Positions 1-8,834 of a stretch of DNA of 64,000 bases are shown here, in pieces (position 1 is the stretch's first letter; every line of letters starts with the position of its first letter). Origin of the DNA: Candidatus Hodarchaeota archaeon. Its GTDB lineage: Archaea > Asgardarchaeota > Heimdallarchaeia > Hodarchaeales > Hodarchaeaceae. The position numbers were made by a program, and so were the translations under genes. Location: contig JAEOSR010000127.1 in NCBI GenBank assembly GCA_016840285.1, positions 8,302-72,301 of the forward strand, read 5' to 3'. The notes below the pieces were generated by a model. It saw only the letters and a list, made by a program, of their open reading frames with translations. It was not told where the DNA came from and did not search any database.

Positions 1-664
1 CTGCATAAGCAAGGGTTGCTGTGCCTTGCATTATTATACCAGGAAGACCTATTTGATGAGCGAATTCTCTTGAAGTATGAATAGGAAAAGTGATTCCTGA
101 ACAACCATCATAAATATACGACCGTAAAGCATCAAGAGTAAGAGTTTCTTTCCATAACGAATTGATCACGTCTTTATCTACAGGTTTTTTGGGAATTTTG
201 TCTTCCCCTTTTCCCCCACCAATACATTCAACCCCACGTAACATACCACCATGATATTGCGTATAAACTGGTTCATTCTTTTTATCTACTGCTTCTAAAC
301 AGAGAATAACATGTGTGCCAGCACGATGTGGCACAATAGCAGCTATCTCTCCTTTTATTGTTATTTCATCTCCATGTTTCATGAGACGATGGATCTTCAG
401 GTGTTCAGTGTAATGAACGATAGTCATCATTACCTCCAAGGGAAAATCATCTGTGATTAAATACTCTGGAAGGTTTTCTATTATAGGCCAGGTTGTTGCT
501 ACAGCAAACATCGGTGGAGCTACAATTCCCTCTTTCTTTTCATCATCAAAATAGTAATCATTATCATCATCGATACCTGCCGCATAATTCATTATTTCAC
601 GCCAATTTATCTGACTTGAATACTCTTTCAAGGGGGTTCCTACAAATCTCGAATCAATTTCCAA
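1..664 (-). CDS. MaoC-like acyl dehydratase, double hotdog (partial)
   Basis: The reading frame stays open from the left edge to a probable TTG start at 662-664, so the C-terminus is missing. A GGAG about nine bases upstream of that TTG supports the start; no ATG lies upstream before a stop. The visible ~221 residues begin like a MaoC N-terminal (FAS1-type dehydratase) domain, with VAPPMFAVATTWP, and end in a hotdog segment with FPIHTSREFAHQIGLPG, the usual site of the catalytic Asp/His region. Enzymes of this family hydrate or dehydrate acyl-CoA thioesters in fatty-acid turnover. It is transcribed away from the neighbouring acetyltransferase. The substrate cannot be inferred; the family call is fairly secure. 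Confidence 0.75.
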   Translation of the reverse strand, partial: MEIDSRFVGTPLKEYSSQINWREIMNYAAGIDDDNDYYFDDEKKEGIVAPPMFAVATTWPIIENLPEYLITDDFPLEVMMTIVHYTEHLKIHRLMKHGDEITIKGEIAAIVPHRAGTHVILCLEAVDKKNEPVYTQYHGGMLRGVECIGGGKGEDKIPKKPVDKDVINSLWKETLTLDALRSYIYDGCSGITFPIHTSREFAHQIGLPGIIMQGTATLAYA

Positions 665-807
665 GTGGGATCTCCGCCAATTTTCTCAGTTATTCTTCTT
701 TTAGTGTTTTTATTCAGTTTCCACAGGGTATTTGAGAGTTTTCCTTTTAAATGCAAAATCTAGTAATAACATCAAAGATAGAAAAATATGAATTTATCTG
801 TTAATGT

Positions 808-1587
808 GTGTTCCTAATGGTTATGTTAATTCCTAATTCTCAATTTGATTCCATTCGTCACGTATTCGATTCAAATCAACATATGAGGAATATTATCGAG
901 GCTATACCGAAGCTAACAAAAGGGGAACTTTGGATAGATAACCTAGAGAATCCTTTAATGGCGCTTTATACAATGTCTGGTATCCATTTTTTGGCAGGCA
1001 CTCCTGATCCAAATAAGATAGACAATTTCTTAACTAAGATTCCTCCAAAACAAAGTATCTTTATTCCCACCCAAAAAGAATGGGTTTTAATCCTAAAGAA
1101 GTACTTTGGAGACAAACTTGGAAATTATAATAGATTTGCTCTTTCTGCGTCTTCTTTAACCTTAAGAGATATCCGTAATCTAAAACAAGAACTACCATAT
1201 GGATTTTATGTCCGAGAAGTTGATCCTTCAATTCTAAATCAAATAAAAGACTCAATTGGGTTTTATATTCTCCTGTTTTTTGGAGACACTAAAACTTTTA
1301 TGGCTTCTGGGAAAGGATATTGTATTTTGTGTGACGATGAAGTCATTAGTATTGCTTCATCGTTAGTACCTTTTACTAAGAGTCTCGAAATCCAAGTAGA
1401 TACCATGGATTCATCAAGTTATCGAAGAAAAGGATTTGCTACACGAGTGGCCGTCGAAATCATTGAATATTGTTTAGAAACTGGGATTGAACCCCACTGG
1501 GATGCTGATAATGACATCTCACGAGATTTTGCCCTCAAACTAGGGTATTCCAATCCCCAATCCTATACTTCTTATTATTGGGTATAA
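808..1587 (+). CDS. GNAT-family N-acetyltransferase
   Basis: This is a 259-residue protein with a GTG start; in-frame ATGs at 817 and 823 are possible alternatives. The C-terminal third carries the acetyl-CoA binding signature of GNAT enzymes, SSYRRKGFATRVAVEIIEYC, followed by a strand with WDADNDISRDFALKLGY, which matches the end of the fold. The N-terminal half is divergent, as in the zwittermicin-resistance-like GNAT group. The acceptor substrate is unknown. It stands alone, divergent from the MaoC-like gene, and two tandem stop codons close the frame. The fold is well supported and the role is open. Confidence 0.7.
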   Translation: MFLMVMLIPNSQFDSIRHVFDSNQHMRNIIEAIPKLTKGELWIDNLENPLMALYTMSGIHFLAGTPDPNKIDNFLTKIPPKQSIFIPTQKEWVLILKKYFGDKLGNYNRFALSASSLTLRDIRNLKQELPYGFYVREVDPSILNQIKDSIGFYILLFFGDTKTFMASGKGYCILCDDEVISIASSLVPFTKSLEIQVDTMDSSSYRRKGFATRVAVEIIEYCLETGIEPHWDADNDISRDFALKLGYSNPQSYTSYYWV

Positions 1588-1814
1588 TAAACCTTCTGGA
1601 TTGATACATGATTGTAGTTATGAAGATAAAGTATCTCCTATTTGTTTATGCAACATCTCGTCCAAGGAGTACAAAACCTTTTTGAAAGGAGATTTTAAGA
1701 AGTTGAAAATTAATATGAATTAGATTAAGTTATTCCTAAACCTGTGTTATCTTATGGATTGATTGATAAGTAAAGGATCAAGCTTAGACCGAAATAATTA
1801 AGGAGGATGGTCTA

Positions 1815-4127
1815 ATGAGAAAAAGGAGATTATTAGATTTTTTAAGCATGGTTATGTTATTGGCCATTGTTATGGCTAGTAATGCATTTTCTACACCCAA
1901 ATACATAATGCAAATCCACACTGATAAGTGGTCTGGGGATTGGCGACCTTATGGGGGATATGTAGATGAGATAGAGTTCATAATCTACACGGAAACAGAG
2001 ACTGATCAAGCGATGATGGCACTCCAAAATGGGGATATTGATGCATATGACGAGCGCGTATTGCAAGATGACATTGCTTCACTTGTTAGTGATCCAGATG
2101 TCGATGTGACATTTACTCCAAGCGTACGCTATCGTGCACTCACACTAAATTGTGCCCGATTCCCCACAAACATTACCGCTTTTCGTCGGGCCATGGCCTA
2201 TGGGTTTGATAAATACCGAGCTAACGTGGAATGCATTGGAGGCATAGGTATGCCACAAGATAGTTACATTCCACTGATCTCAACGGAATGGGAAGTTGAA
2301 AGCATATTAACAGAGCACTTTTATGAAGCAAATTACATTTCTGGAAATAGTTCACTTGAAAACGCTGGTTTTACCGACTTAGATGGTGATGGCTGGCGTG
2401 AATATGACAGAAACGGTAATGGGGTTTGGGATGCTAGCATTGACCTTGATGATGATGAATATGCTGACGGTGGTATCATGGAGCTCTTTGCTACAGCTGG
2501 TTACGACCCTGCTATCATCGCTTGCACAATTGCGTCAGAAGGTCTCGCAAAGATGGGCATTCGCTCTTATGTTGTCGAGATGCCATTTTCATATATCTTT
2601 GACGAATTATTAGCTGGCACTGCTTGGGTAGCATGTTGGACAGAAGGTGTACCATACGTCAATACGGTCAAATTACTTTTTGACAACTTCGCTGTTGGCG
2701 GACGATATAATATTGATCCGTATAACTATTATCACTTTACTAATGCCACAATTAGTGCTATTCTTGAAGATATGGTAGCATCATCTGACATAGATGTTGT
2801 CAAGGCAAAAGCCCGTGAAGCCAGTTTGTTACTGGCGTTTGAGCAACCACAGATTGTCTGCTACAACGACGTCAATATCGGCGCCTTCCGTAATGATAAA
2901 TTCGACGGGTTCTTCGAGTTTGCAGGTGCTGGTTGGACCAGTGGTGATAATTGGGCCTGTGCAACTAAAGTACGCCTGAAGGACTCCCTTGGCGGTCCTT
3001 ATGGTGGCACATTCAAGTATTGTTTGTCAGATAATATGAACACTCTAAATCCCTATTTACAACAAACAGGCTACGACGCTACGGTCTTTCAATACATCTA
3101 TGAGACCCTGTGGAATATCGATCCTTACACATGGGATCCCATACCAGGATTGGCATATAACTGGCTTATCGAAGAAACAACAGCCAGTGGAGACATCCAA
3201 AACGGTCAGAAGTTCACATTTTATCTGTACGAGAATGAAACCTGGCATGATGGTGAACCATTCAACGCAGCTGACGTAAACCACTCCATTCATATGTGGA
3301 GGGACAGTCCCTACCATAATCCCGAAATGGGGGATATCTACAAAATAGAAATGCCTGACGGTCCTACTGGATATACCATTGAACTTTATGTAAATAAGAC
3401 AGGTTTCTTTGAGTTCGCGGATACCACACAATTCTACATTACACCTGAACACATCTGGAAAGACGTAACAAACGTTACATCCTATGCTCCATCTGAGGCA
3501 GATATGATTGGTACTGGTCCCTATTATATGGATGTTCGCGTACCTGGTGAGTATATCAGCCTTCTCCGACATGATAATTGGCGTTGGGACATCCGTGATG
3601 TACCACTAGAAACTGAAGAAAGTACTGTAATAACAGAGACAACTGCACTCCCAGAGACTTCTGAAATACCCCCTATAATTTGTGAGAGCAATCCTCCCGA
3701 AGTTACCATTACTGGCATCGAGGATGATGGTACTTATTCAGGTACAATCACTATTGAAGTTTCTGTTAAAGATGAAAGTGTTATAGTGAAAGCTGAGATA
3801 ACCATTAAAGATGGTGACATCGATGAGACTGAAGACATTGATCTAGACCTTACTGCAGGGACATGGACTGGATCCTATGAACTTGACACCACAAACTTCC
3901 CTGATGACACCTACAGGATTACTATTCGTGTCTATGATGCATGTGAAAACGTGAAAACAATTAGACTTGATATCACCTTTGACAATGGTATTACTGAATC
4001 AAGTTCTGAAACAGGAACAGAAGGGACTGGGGAAATACCTACTATCTCACCAGGATTTGAAAACTTTTCGGTAATTTTGAGTCTTGGAACTATTACAATC
4101 GTTATTTGGCGTCGGAGAAGAAAATAA
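1815..4127 (+). CDS. Surface-anchored family 5 solute-binding protein, lobes in permuted order
   Basis: An AAGGAGG-type ribosome site precedes the ATG. Residues 1-27 form a signal peptide. Residues 36-375 look like the second half of a peptide/oligopeptide-binding protein (SBP_bac_5), starting at the 'YVDEIEF...ALQNGDID' region and containing an acidic DLDGDGWREYDRNGNG loop that could bind calcium. Residues 396-595 look like the first half of the same family (YGGTFKYCLSDNMNTLNP, TWHDGEPFNAADV, MIGTGPY). Then come an Ig-like beta domain (about 627-725), a Ser/Thr/Glu linker, a PGF motif at 746-748, a hydrophobic segment and a basic tail. It is therefore exported and membrane-anchored or sorted. 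No permease genes are adjacent. The lobe order is the reverse of the family norm. Confidence 0.75.
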   Translation: MRKRRLLDFLSMVMLLAIVMASNAFSTPKYIMQIHTDKWSGDWRPYGGYVDEIEFIIYTETETDQAMMALQNGDIDAYDERVLQDDIASLVSDPDVDVTFTPSVRYRALTLNCARFPTNITAFRRAMAYGFDKYRANVECIGGIGMPQDSYIPLISTEWEVESILTEHFYEANYISGNSSLENAGFTDLDGDGWREYDRNGNGVWDASIDLDDDEYADGGIMELFATAGYDPAIIACTIASEGLAKMGIRSYVVEMPFSYIFDELLAGTAWVACWTEGVPYVNTVKLLFDNFAVGGRYNIDPYNYYHFTNATISAILEDMVASSDIDVVKAKAREASLLLAFEQPQIVCYNDVNIGAFRNDKFDGFFEFAGAGWTSGDNWACATKVRLKDSLGGPYGGTFKYCLSDNMNTLNPYLQQTGYDATVFQYIYETLWNIDPYTWDPIPGLAYNWLIEETTASGDIQNGQKFTFYLYENETWHDGEPFNAADVNHSIHMWRDSPYHNPEMGDIYKIEMPDGPTGYTIELYVNKTGFFEFADTTQFYITPEHIWKDVTNVTSYAPSEADMIGTGPYYMDVRVPGEYISLLRHDNWRWDIRDVPLETEESTVITETTALPETSEIPPIICESNPPEVTITGIEDDGTYSGTITIEVSVKDESVIVKAEITIKDGDIDETEDIDLDLTAGTWTGSYELDTTNFPDDTYRITIRVYDACENVKTIRLDITFDNGITESSSETGTEGTGEIPTISPGFENFSVILSLGTITIVIWRRRRK

Positions 4128-4132
4128 AATAT

Positions 4133-4155
4133 CTTCTCTTTTCCTTCCTTTTTTT
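4133..4155 (+). terminator. T-rich transcription terminator
   Basis: A pyrimidine tract ending in seven T residues follows within six bases of the solute-binding protein stop codon. Archaeal RNA polymerase commonly terminates at such oligo-T runs without a hairpin. The convergent aminotransferase gene ends just beyond it. Confidence 0.45.
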
Positions 4156-4175
4156 ATCAATTATATCGTTATCTA

Positions 4176-5285
4176 TCAGAGCTCTTCTAATACCTCCTCA
4201 ATTAGCTCTAAGCCAGCTAATAAGTAATCCTTCTTGGATCCAATACCAATTCGGATATAGTAATCCATACCGAAACAATCCCCAGCTACAATAAACACAC
4301 TTTTTTCTTCTCTTAGTTTAGTAGTTAATTCGGTTGAATTAATATTCAGGTTATATTTCAAAAAAGCAATTCCTCCAGCTCGAGGAGGGATGAATTGGAA
4401 GATGTCTGCGTGTTTTGCTACCCATTTTTCTAATAGTGTTAGATTCTCTCGTAACATTTTTCGATTACGATTTAAGACTTTCTTTCTTCTCTCATGTTGT
4501 AAAACTAATGTAGCGATACGATTGCTTAATATTCCAGCTGTAATTGATGTATAATCATGGTAGCTCCACATTTTCTCAATGCTTTGTTTGGGCCCAATTA
4601 ACCATCCAATCCTTAATCCTGGCAGGGCATATGCTTTGGAAAGGCCACAGCTAATTATTGCTTTGTCGTGAAGGCCCCAAAAACTTGAGGTTTCCTCGCC
4701 ATTCAATTCTGCACCACGATAAATCTCATCAGAGAAGATCAACGCATCTGTTTTCTTGGCTAGAAAAGCGATCTCCTTCATTAGCTCTTCTTCTAGTACT
4801 GCTCCTGTTGGATTATTCGGATTACAGATAGCGATCATTTTTGTTCTTGGTGAGAGTAAAGCCTCCAGTTCTTCAATGTCTGGTTGCCAATGAAGATGTT
4901 CTTTTAGATGGAATGGTTTGATTGTTATTCCGAAAGACTGGGCAATCCCCCAAATCTGCATATAATTAGGTAACATTAGAATGAGCTCATCTTCGGGTTC
5001 CAAAGTGCTCCAGATGCCAATGAAGTTTGCCTCTGATGACCCATTCGTTACCAACACATTATCTAAGTCTGTTCCTGGGTAAAGAAGACTTATTGCCTCT
5101 CGCAATTCAATAGATCCATTTGTTTGACCATAACCAAGTCGAAGGGATAATAATTCTTGTAATTCGTCTTCAGTAAGTAGTTCAGAGAGCGTATAAGGAT
5201 GAACTCCACTTTCAGTCAAATTATACTGCACTCTATTTTCCCAGACAGATTGTCTCCTCTCTAGTTCAAAAGTTTCGATTTTCAT
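4176..5285 (-). CDS. Class I/II PLP-dependent aminotransferase
   Basis: A 369-residue fold-type I aminotransferase. Visible landmarks in order are the YGQTNGSIELREAI substrate/PLP region, the CNPNNPTG motif, the FSDEIYRG aspartate-containing strand that holds the pyridine nitrogen, the SCGLSKAYALPGLRIGW segment with the Schiff-base lysine, and a C-terminal arginine region (YIRIGIGS). It most resembles the broad aspartate/aromatic aminotransferase set, including the capreomycidine-synthase-like branch; the substrate is not decided by sequence. The gene is monocistronic, divergent from the thioredoxin-like gene and convergent with the binding protein. Confidence 0.85.
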   Translation of the reverse strand: MKIETFELERRQSVWENRVQYNLTESGVHPYTLSELLTEDELQELLSLRLGYGQTNGSIELREAISLLYPGTDLDNVLVTNGSSEANFIGIWSTLEPEDELILMLPNYMQIWGIAQSFGITIKPFHLKEHLHWQPDIEELEALLSPRTKMIAICNPNNPTGAVLEEELMKEIAFLAKKTDALIFSDEIYRGAELNGEETSSFWGLHDKAIISCGLSKAYALPGLRIGWLIGPKQSIEKMWSYHDYTSITAGILSNRIATLVLQHERRKKVLNRNRKMLRENLTLLEKWVAKHADIFQFIPPRAGGIAFLKYNLNINSTELTTKLREEKSVFIVAGDCFGMDYYIRIGIGSKKDYLLAGLELIEEVLEEL

Positions 5286-5418
5286 TTATTTCTCCTCAAA
5301 ATTTGAGAAATTTCCCTTTTTTTCTTGTCATTGCAAAATTAATAATGCTTTTAAGAGTTAAGTATAGTATTACACAAATTAAGAATAGAATAGGTTGCCT
5401 TAGTAGGAGGTTGATTTG

Positions 5419-6261
5419 ATGGTTAAATACGACAAAGGTAGAATTCTCTTAATAATATTATTGCAATTAATGATATTTTTCAACACAAGTTCTGTAATTG
5501 GTAAACCAAATGATACTGAAGTGTCATCTCAACTCCCAGTTGACACCAATGCGCCAGATTTCAGCTTAACTGATATTGTGACAAATGAATCATTTTCTTT
5601 AACTGATTTTCAGGGTAAGGTTGTTATCCTCGACCTTTTTGCAACATGGTGTGGGCCCTGTGTCGAAGCAATTCCAAATATACGAGAAATCTACCTCTCC
5701 TATTCTGCTAATGATCTAATGATTGTATCAATTGATGTTTCAGAGGAAGATGTAGAGTTATTACGGGATTTTATCTAGGATCATGAGATAGAATGGTTGG
5801 TCACTCTTGATGATAATAACATTGTAAACAACAATTACGGGTCTGGATATATCCCAACATTATATGTAATCGATCAAAACCAAATAATTGCTTACTCTGA
5901 AATAGGTTTTAATTTTGGGGAAGTTCTCAACGCATTGGATCAATTAGGACTGGAGTCCACACGTCCGATTTCACCAGGTGGCTCTTTAGATAATATATCC
6001 TTCCTTGGTATCATTCCCACGATCTTTATTGGTGGAATAGGTTTTATGGTGATTTTTATAATTGGTGCTATCATATTCGGTCGTTATCAACAGAAAAAAC
6101 AAGCTGAATCATACCAAGCTCGTTATGGGGTTAACCAACAGAGATCACAACCATCCATTGGTCGAGAAAGAGCTGCTTTTAAGGTCTGTCCAAATTGCAA
6201 CCATTCATTAATGTCAAAAACAAAATTTTGCTTATACTGTGGTACAGATTTAAATCGCTAA
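5419..6261 (+). pseudogene. TlpA-like thioredoxin with membrane anchor and zinc ribbon, interrupted by in-frame TAG
   Basis: The ATG at 5419 sits eight bases after AGGAGG; a TTG at 5416 is less well spaced. The frame runs to TAG at 5776-5778 and then continues in the same frame to 6261 with no frameshift. The first part has a signal/anchor helix and a redox centre in LFATWCGPCVEAIP (WCxxC thioredoxin motif). The second part completes the fold (YIPTLYVIDQN with the cis-Pro loop), then has a transmembrane helix and a cytoplasmic zinc ribbon (CPNC...CLYCG). The TAG falls where TlpA proteins have a variable surface residue (DFI-stop-DHEIEW). A nonsense mutation, sequencing error or readthrough are all possible. 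TAG serves as an ordinary stop elsewhere in the window, so recoding is unlikely. Confidence 0.7.
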
Positions 6262-6269
6262 TCTTTTTT

Positions 6270-7241
6270 CTAGGTAATAATCCCTTCATACACTGCTTTC
6301 GAGATTTGGATGTCTTGTACTGCAACGCCAGTCAAATCAGCGACTGTAATCTCCTTATCAGCTTGACGTTGGAGACTTTTGTTTGATATCATTTTACCTA
6401 ACTCCACCATGTCATCTTTTGTAATCTTTCCATCTTTCATCGCATGGAAACATTCTCCTCGGGACGCAGCTTGAGGAATGCTATCAACAATCACACGATC
6501 AGCGACACGTAAGATCTCAGACTCCAATTCCTGTTTTTCTGGCGTATCTGATCCCATTGCTGTAATATGTGTCCCTTTTTGAACCTGTTCCGTTCTTAAA
6601 AGAGGCACTTTGGACGGAGTACAAGTAACAATTAAATTACAATTATTAGTAATTTCTTCTAAGAGTAAAGTCGTTTCAATGTTAAATCCAGAATTTTCCA
6701 TATCTTGTTGATATTTTACCAGGCCTTCTTCTCTTCTACCCCACACGATCGCATCTCGACAAGTAACAACATGTTTCAGGTATTCTAGTTGCATTTTTCC
6801 TTGAATACCATACCCTATAATACCTATATGATTTATTTTCTTAGGAGCCATGTATTTTGCCACAACTGCTCCTGCTGCTGCAGTTCTCACGTTTGTTAAA
6901 TGGCCTTCATCGAGTAAGACGCATAATACCTCACCCGTTTTTTGACTAAACAATATATTAAGTCCATTAATAGAAGGAAGACCTTTTTGAGGATTATCAT
7001 AGAAACCTTGAGCAATTTTAACTACATAGTAGTCTCCACGTTTAATATAACCATATTTAATGTGACAGTCTCCAGGAGGATCCTTAAAGATCATTTCTCC
7101 TACTGGGGGAACGATAACTTCCCCTTGAGAATAAGCGACAAATCCTTCTTCAATTAGTTTGAGAGGATCTATTGTTTTCAATATTTCCATTATTTGAGAT
7201 AACCGTACAATCTTTGTCATAATAATCACAGCTTTAATCAA
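6270..7241 (-). CDS. Ornithine cyclodeaminase / mu-crystallin family protein
   Basis: A 323-residue member of the ornithine cyclodeaminase, alanine dehydrogenase and ketimine reductase superfamily. It shows the GLPSINGLNILF and LTNVRTAAAGAVVAKYMAP segments followed by a Rossmann motif, IGIIGYGIQGKMQLEYL, and the late VDSIPQAASRGE and DLTGVAVQDI blocks typical of the family. The annotated start overlaps the upstream PLP-enzyme gene by eight bases; an internal ATG seven codons later (7220) would remove the overlap. Overlap and orientation indicate co-transcription with that enzyme. Likely NAD(P)-dependent amino- or imino-acid conversion; which amino acid is unknown. Confidence 0.85.
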   Translation of the reverse strand: MIKAVIIMTKIVRLSQIMEILKTIDPLKLIEEGFVAYSQGEVIVPPVGEMIFKDPPGDCHIKYGYIKRGDYYVVKIAQGFYDNPQKGLPSINGLNILFSQKTGEVLCVLLDEGHLTNVRTAAAGAVVAKYMAPKKINHIGIIGYGIQGKMQLEYLKHVVTCRDAIVWGRREEGLVKYQQDMENSGFNIETTLLLEEITNNCNLIVTCTPSKVPLLRTEQVQKGTHITAMGSDTPEKQELESEILRVADRVIVDSIPQAASRGECFHAMKDGKITKDDMVELGKMISNKSLQRQADKEITVADLTGVAVQDIQISKAVYEGIIT

Positions 7242-8703
7242 CTAAACCAGCATATTTACATGTTATTTCAACCGCTCGTACCAAAGCTTGGGCAGCAAGG
7301 ATTGCATTCTCTGAGATCAAATCCCCTTCTTCATCTAGGGTCCCTAATCCAGGTGTTAAAAACATATTTCCGCTGTAGATAGTGGCACCAAGGCCAACAC
7401 CCATTTCATCCAGTGCTACAATCATTGGATTGGTATTCGCGAACATGTCTTCCATATTAAAAATTGGAATCCCAAAGTTATCCTCCTCCCATGTTTGTTC
7501 ATAATTCAGTTCAGAACCTCCCATTGTATAGCTTTTAGTAATGATTAATTTGTCTCTAAACCTACTTGGCTCTAATAATTTGAATGCATCCACAATGATA
7601 TTGTGGTACTGATCTATCGGTTTTGTAATTTTATCAGAATTTTCGTGGAGCATCTTTAGAACAGCAATCAAACCGACAACAGCATCTCTACCAGGATCCA
7701 TCATTGAATAACGTGCTTTTCCATGTGATGACACTTCCCCATACCTTTGACCACCTAATCCCAATCCTTTCCGAACAGGAACCATAACTTCCTCTTTTCC
7801 AATAATAAGGCCACAAATTGGAGCTCTTGCTGCTTTATCCATACTCCACATCATAATGTCCCCATTAACATCGTTTGGCCCAAGGCCAATCACTGGAACG
7901 CCCCCACCACCATCTAACGCGTATGGCAACTCAAATTCTTCAGAAAGTGTTCCAAATCCCTTTTTAAGCAGTGGAACACCATTTTGGTCTTTTTCCCCAT
8001 ATCCATAACCTGGAGTATCATAACCAAGAGTAACGAAACCAGTGAGAAGTGTAGTATGTTTTTCTGCGACCGAAGTTATTTTTTCAATAGATTTCTTTGC
8101 ATTAGTTCTAGTCATTAATGGAACAACATTGTACTTGATTCCATGGACTTCATATTTTGTCCCAACAGGCTTCACAAGTAGTGAATCGAGATTTGGTAAA
8201 CATTTTGCTTCAACAGCAAGCTCCCCACCAGTTACCGACTTATCAACAAACAAATTCTTGTAATGTGGAGGAAATGGTCTTCCATAACCAGCGGTATATT
8301 CCGTATCCTCACCATAAAGAGTAATGAATCTTCCTCTATAAGTTTCACCTATTCTTAACATAGGTGGGGCCATTAATGTCTCTAATGACATTCTTATAGC
8401 TGATTCACATGTATTCGTTGCAGCGGAATCAAATTCATCTCCAAAGATATCTTTAACTACATTTCGTAATTCATCTTGAACCTTCCTCATGGGAATAACT
8501 TCTTTATTGGCATTAACGATCGCTTCGAGTACATAATTAGGTAATGGTCCTGGACAGGAGGAGCTTCCTGGATATAATCCAAAGGATCCATTTTTTACTT
8601 TATCCAATCCTAAATCTTGCGCTGTTTTGCGTGCCTCCTCTCGAATTTGTGGGAATTTCTCATATAATTCTTGATACCATTGAAATTTAAATTTTGATCT
8701 CAT
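7234..8703 (-). CDS. SelA-like fold-type I PLP-dependent enzyme
   Basis: A 489-residue protein with a PLP-fold pattern: an early Gly-rich phosphate region (AATNTCESAIRMSLETL), a central catalytic segment (DGGGGVPVIGLGPNDVNGD), then MWSMDKAARAPICGLIIG, which resembles the 'SGDK...GGPQ.G' lysine site of SelA and related ammonia-lyase or transferase proteins. It is longer than typical SelA, and no tRNA-binding domain is evident, so selenocysteine synthesis is not implied. It is translationally linked to the downstream ornithine-cyclodeaminase-family gene, suggesting a two-step amino-acid pathway. The fold call is moderate and the reaction is unknown. Confidence 0.55.
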   Translation of the reverse strand: MRSKFKFQWYQELYEKFPQIREEARKTAQDLGLDKVKNGSFGLYPGSSSCPGPLPNYVLEAIVNANKEVIPMRKVQDELRNVVKDIFGDEFDSAATNTCESAIRMSLETLMAPPMLRIGETYRGRFITLYGEDTEYTAGYGRPFPPHYKNLFVDKSVTGGELAVEAKCLPNLDSLLVKPVGTKYEVHGIKYNVVPLMTRTNAKKSIEKITSVAEKHTTLLTGFVTLGYDTPGYGYGEKDQNGVPLLKKGFGTLSEEFELPYALDGGGGVPVIGLGPNDVNGDIMMWSMDKAARAPICGLIIGKEEVMVPVRKGLGLGGQRYGEVSSHGKARYSMMDPGRDAVVGLIAVLKMLHENSDKITKPIDQYHNIIVDAFKLLEPSRFRDKLIITKSYTMGGSELNYEQTWEEDNFGIPIFNMEDMFANTNPMIVALDEMGVGLGATIYSGNMFLTPGLGTLDEEGDLISENAILAAQALVRAVEITCKYAGLVD

Positions 8704-8834
8704 AAAATCTCTCCTAGATTATCATCACAATGATTCCTGAACCTGTTGTGTATATTACGTATTTTTTATCCGTTTCGGTAGCTCAAATAAGAATGATTAT
8801 ATGATATCATTGCCTTGATCCGATTAACGGGAAA

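Noticed and set aside
3057..3572. 171-codon minus-strand open frame
   Set aside because: It is a shadow of the solute-binding protein gene, whose translation shows the family motifs.
4106..4294. Plus-strand open frame overlapping the end of the binding protein
   Set aside because: It lies across a terminator and inside the conserved aminotransferase gene on the other strand.
5776..5778. Pyrrolysine recoding of TAG in the thioredoxin-like gene
   Set aside because: Several genes in the window end at TAG in normal positions, so TAG is a routine stop. A nonsense mutation or sequence error is simpler.
7234..8703. Selenocysteine synthase SelA
   Set aside because: Only the PLP lysine segment is similar; length and N-terminus differ and no other selenocysteine gene is nearby.
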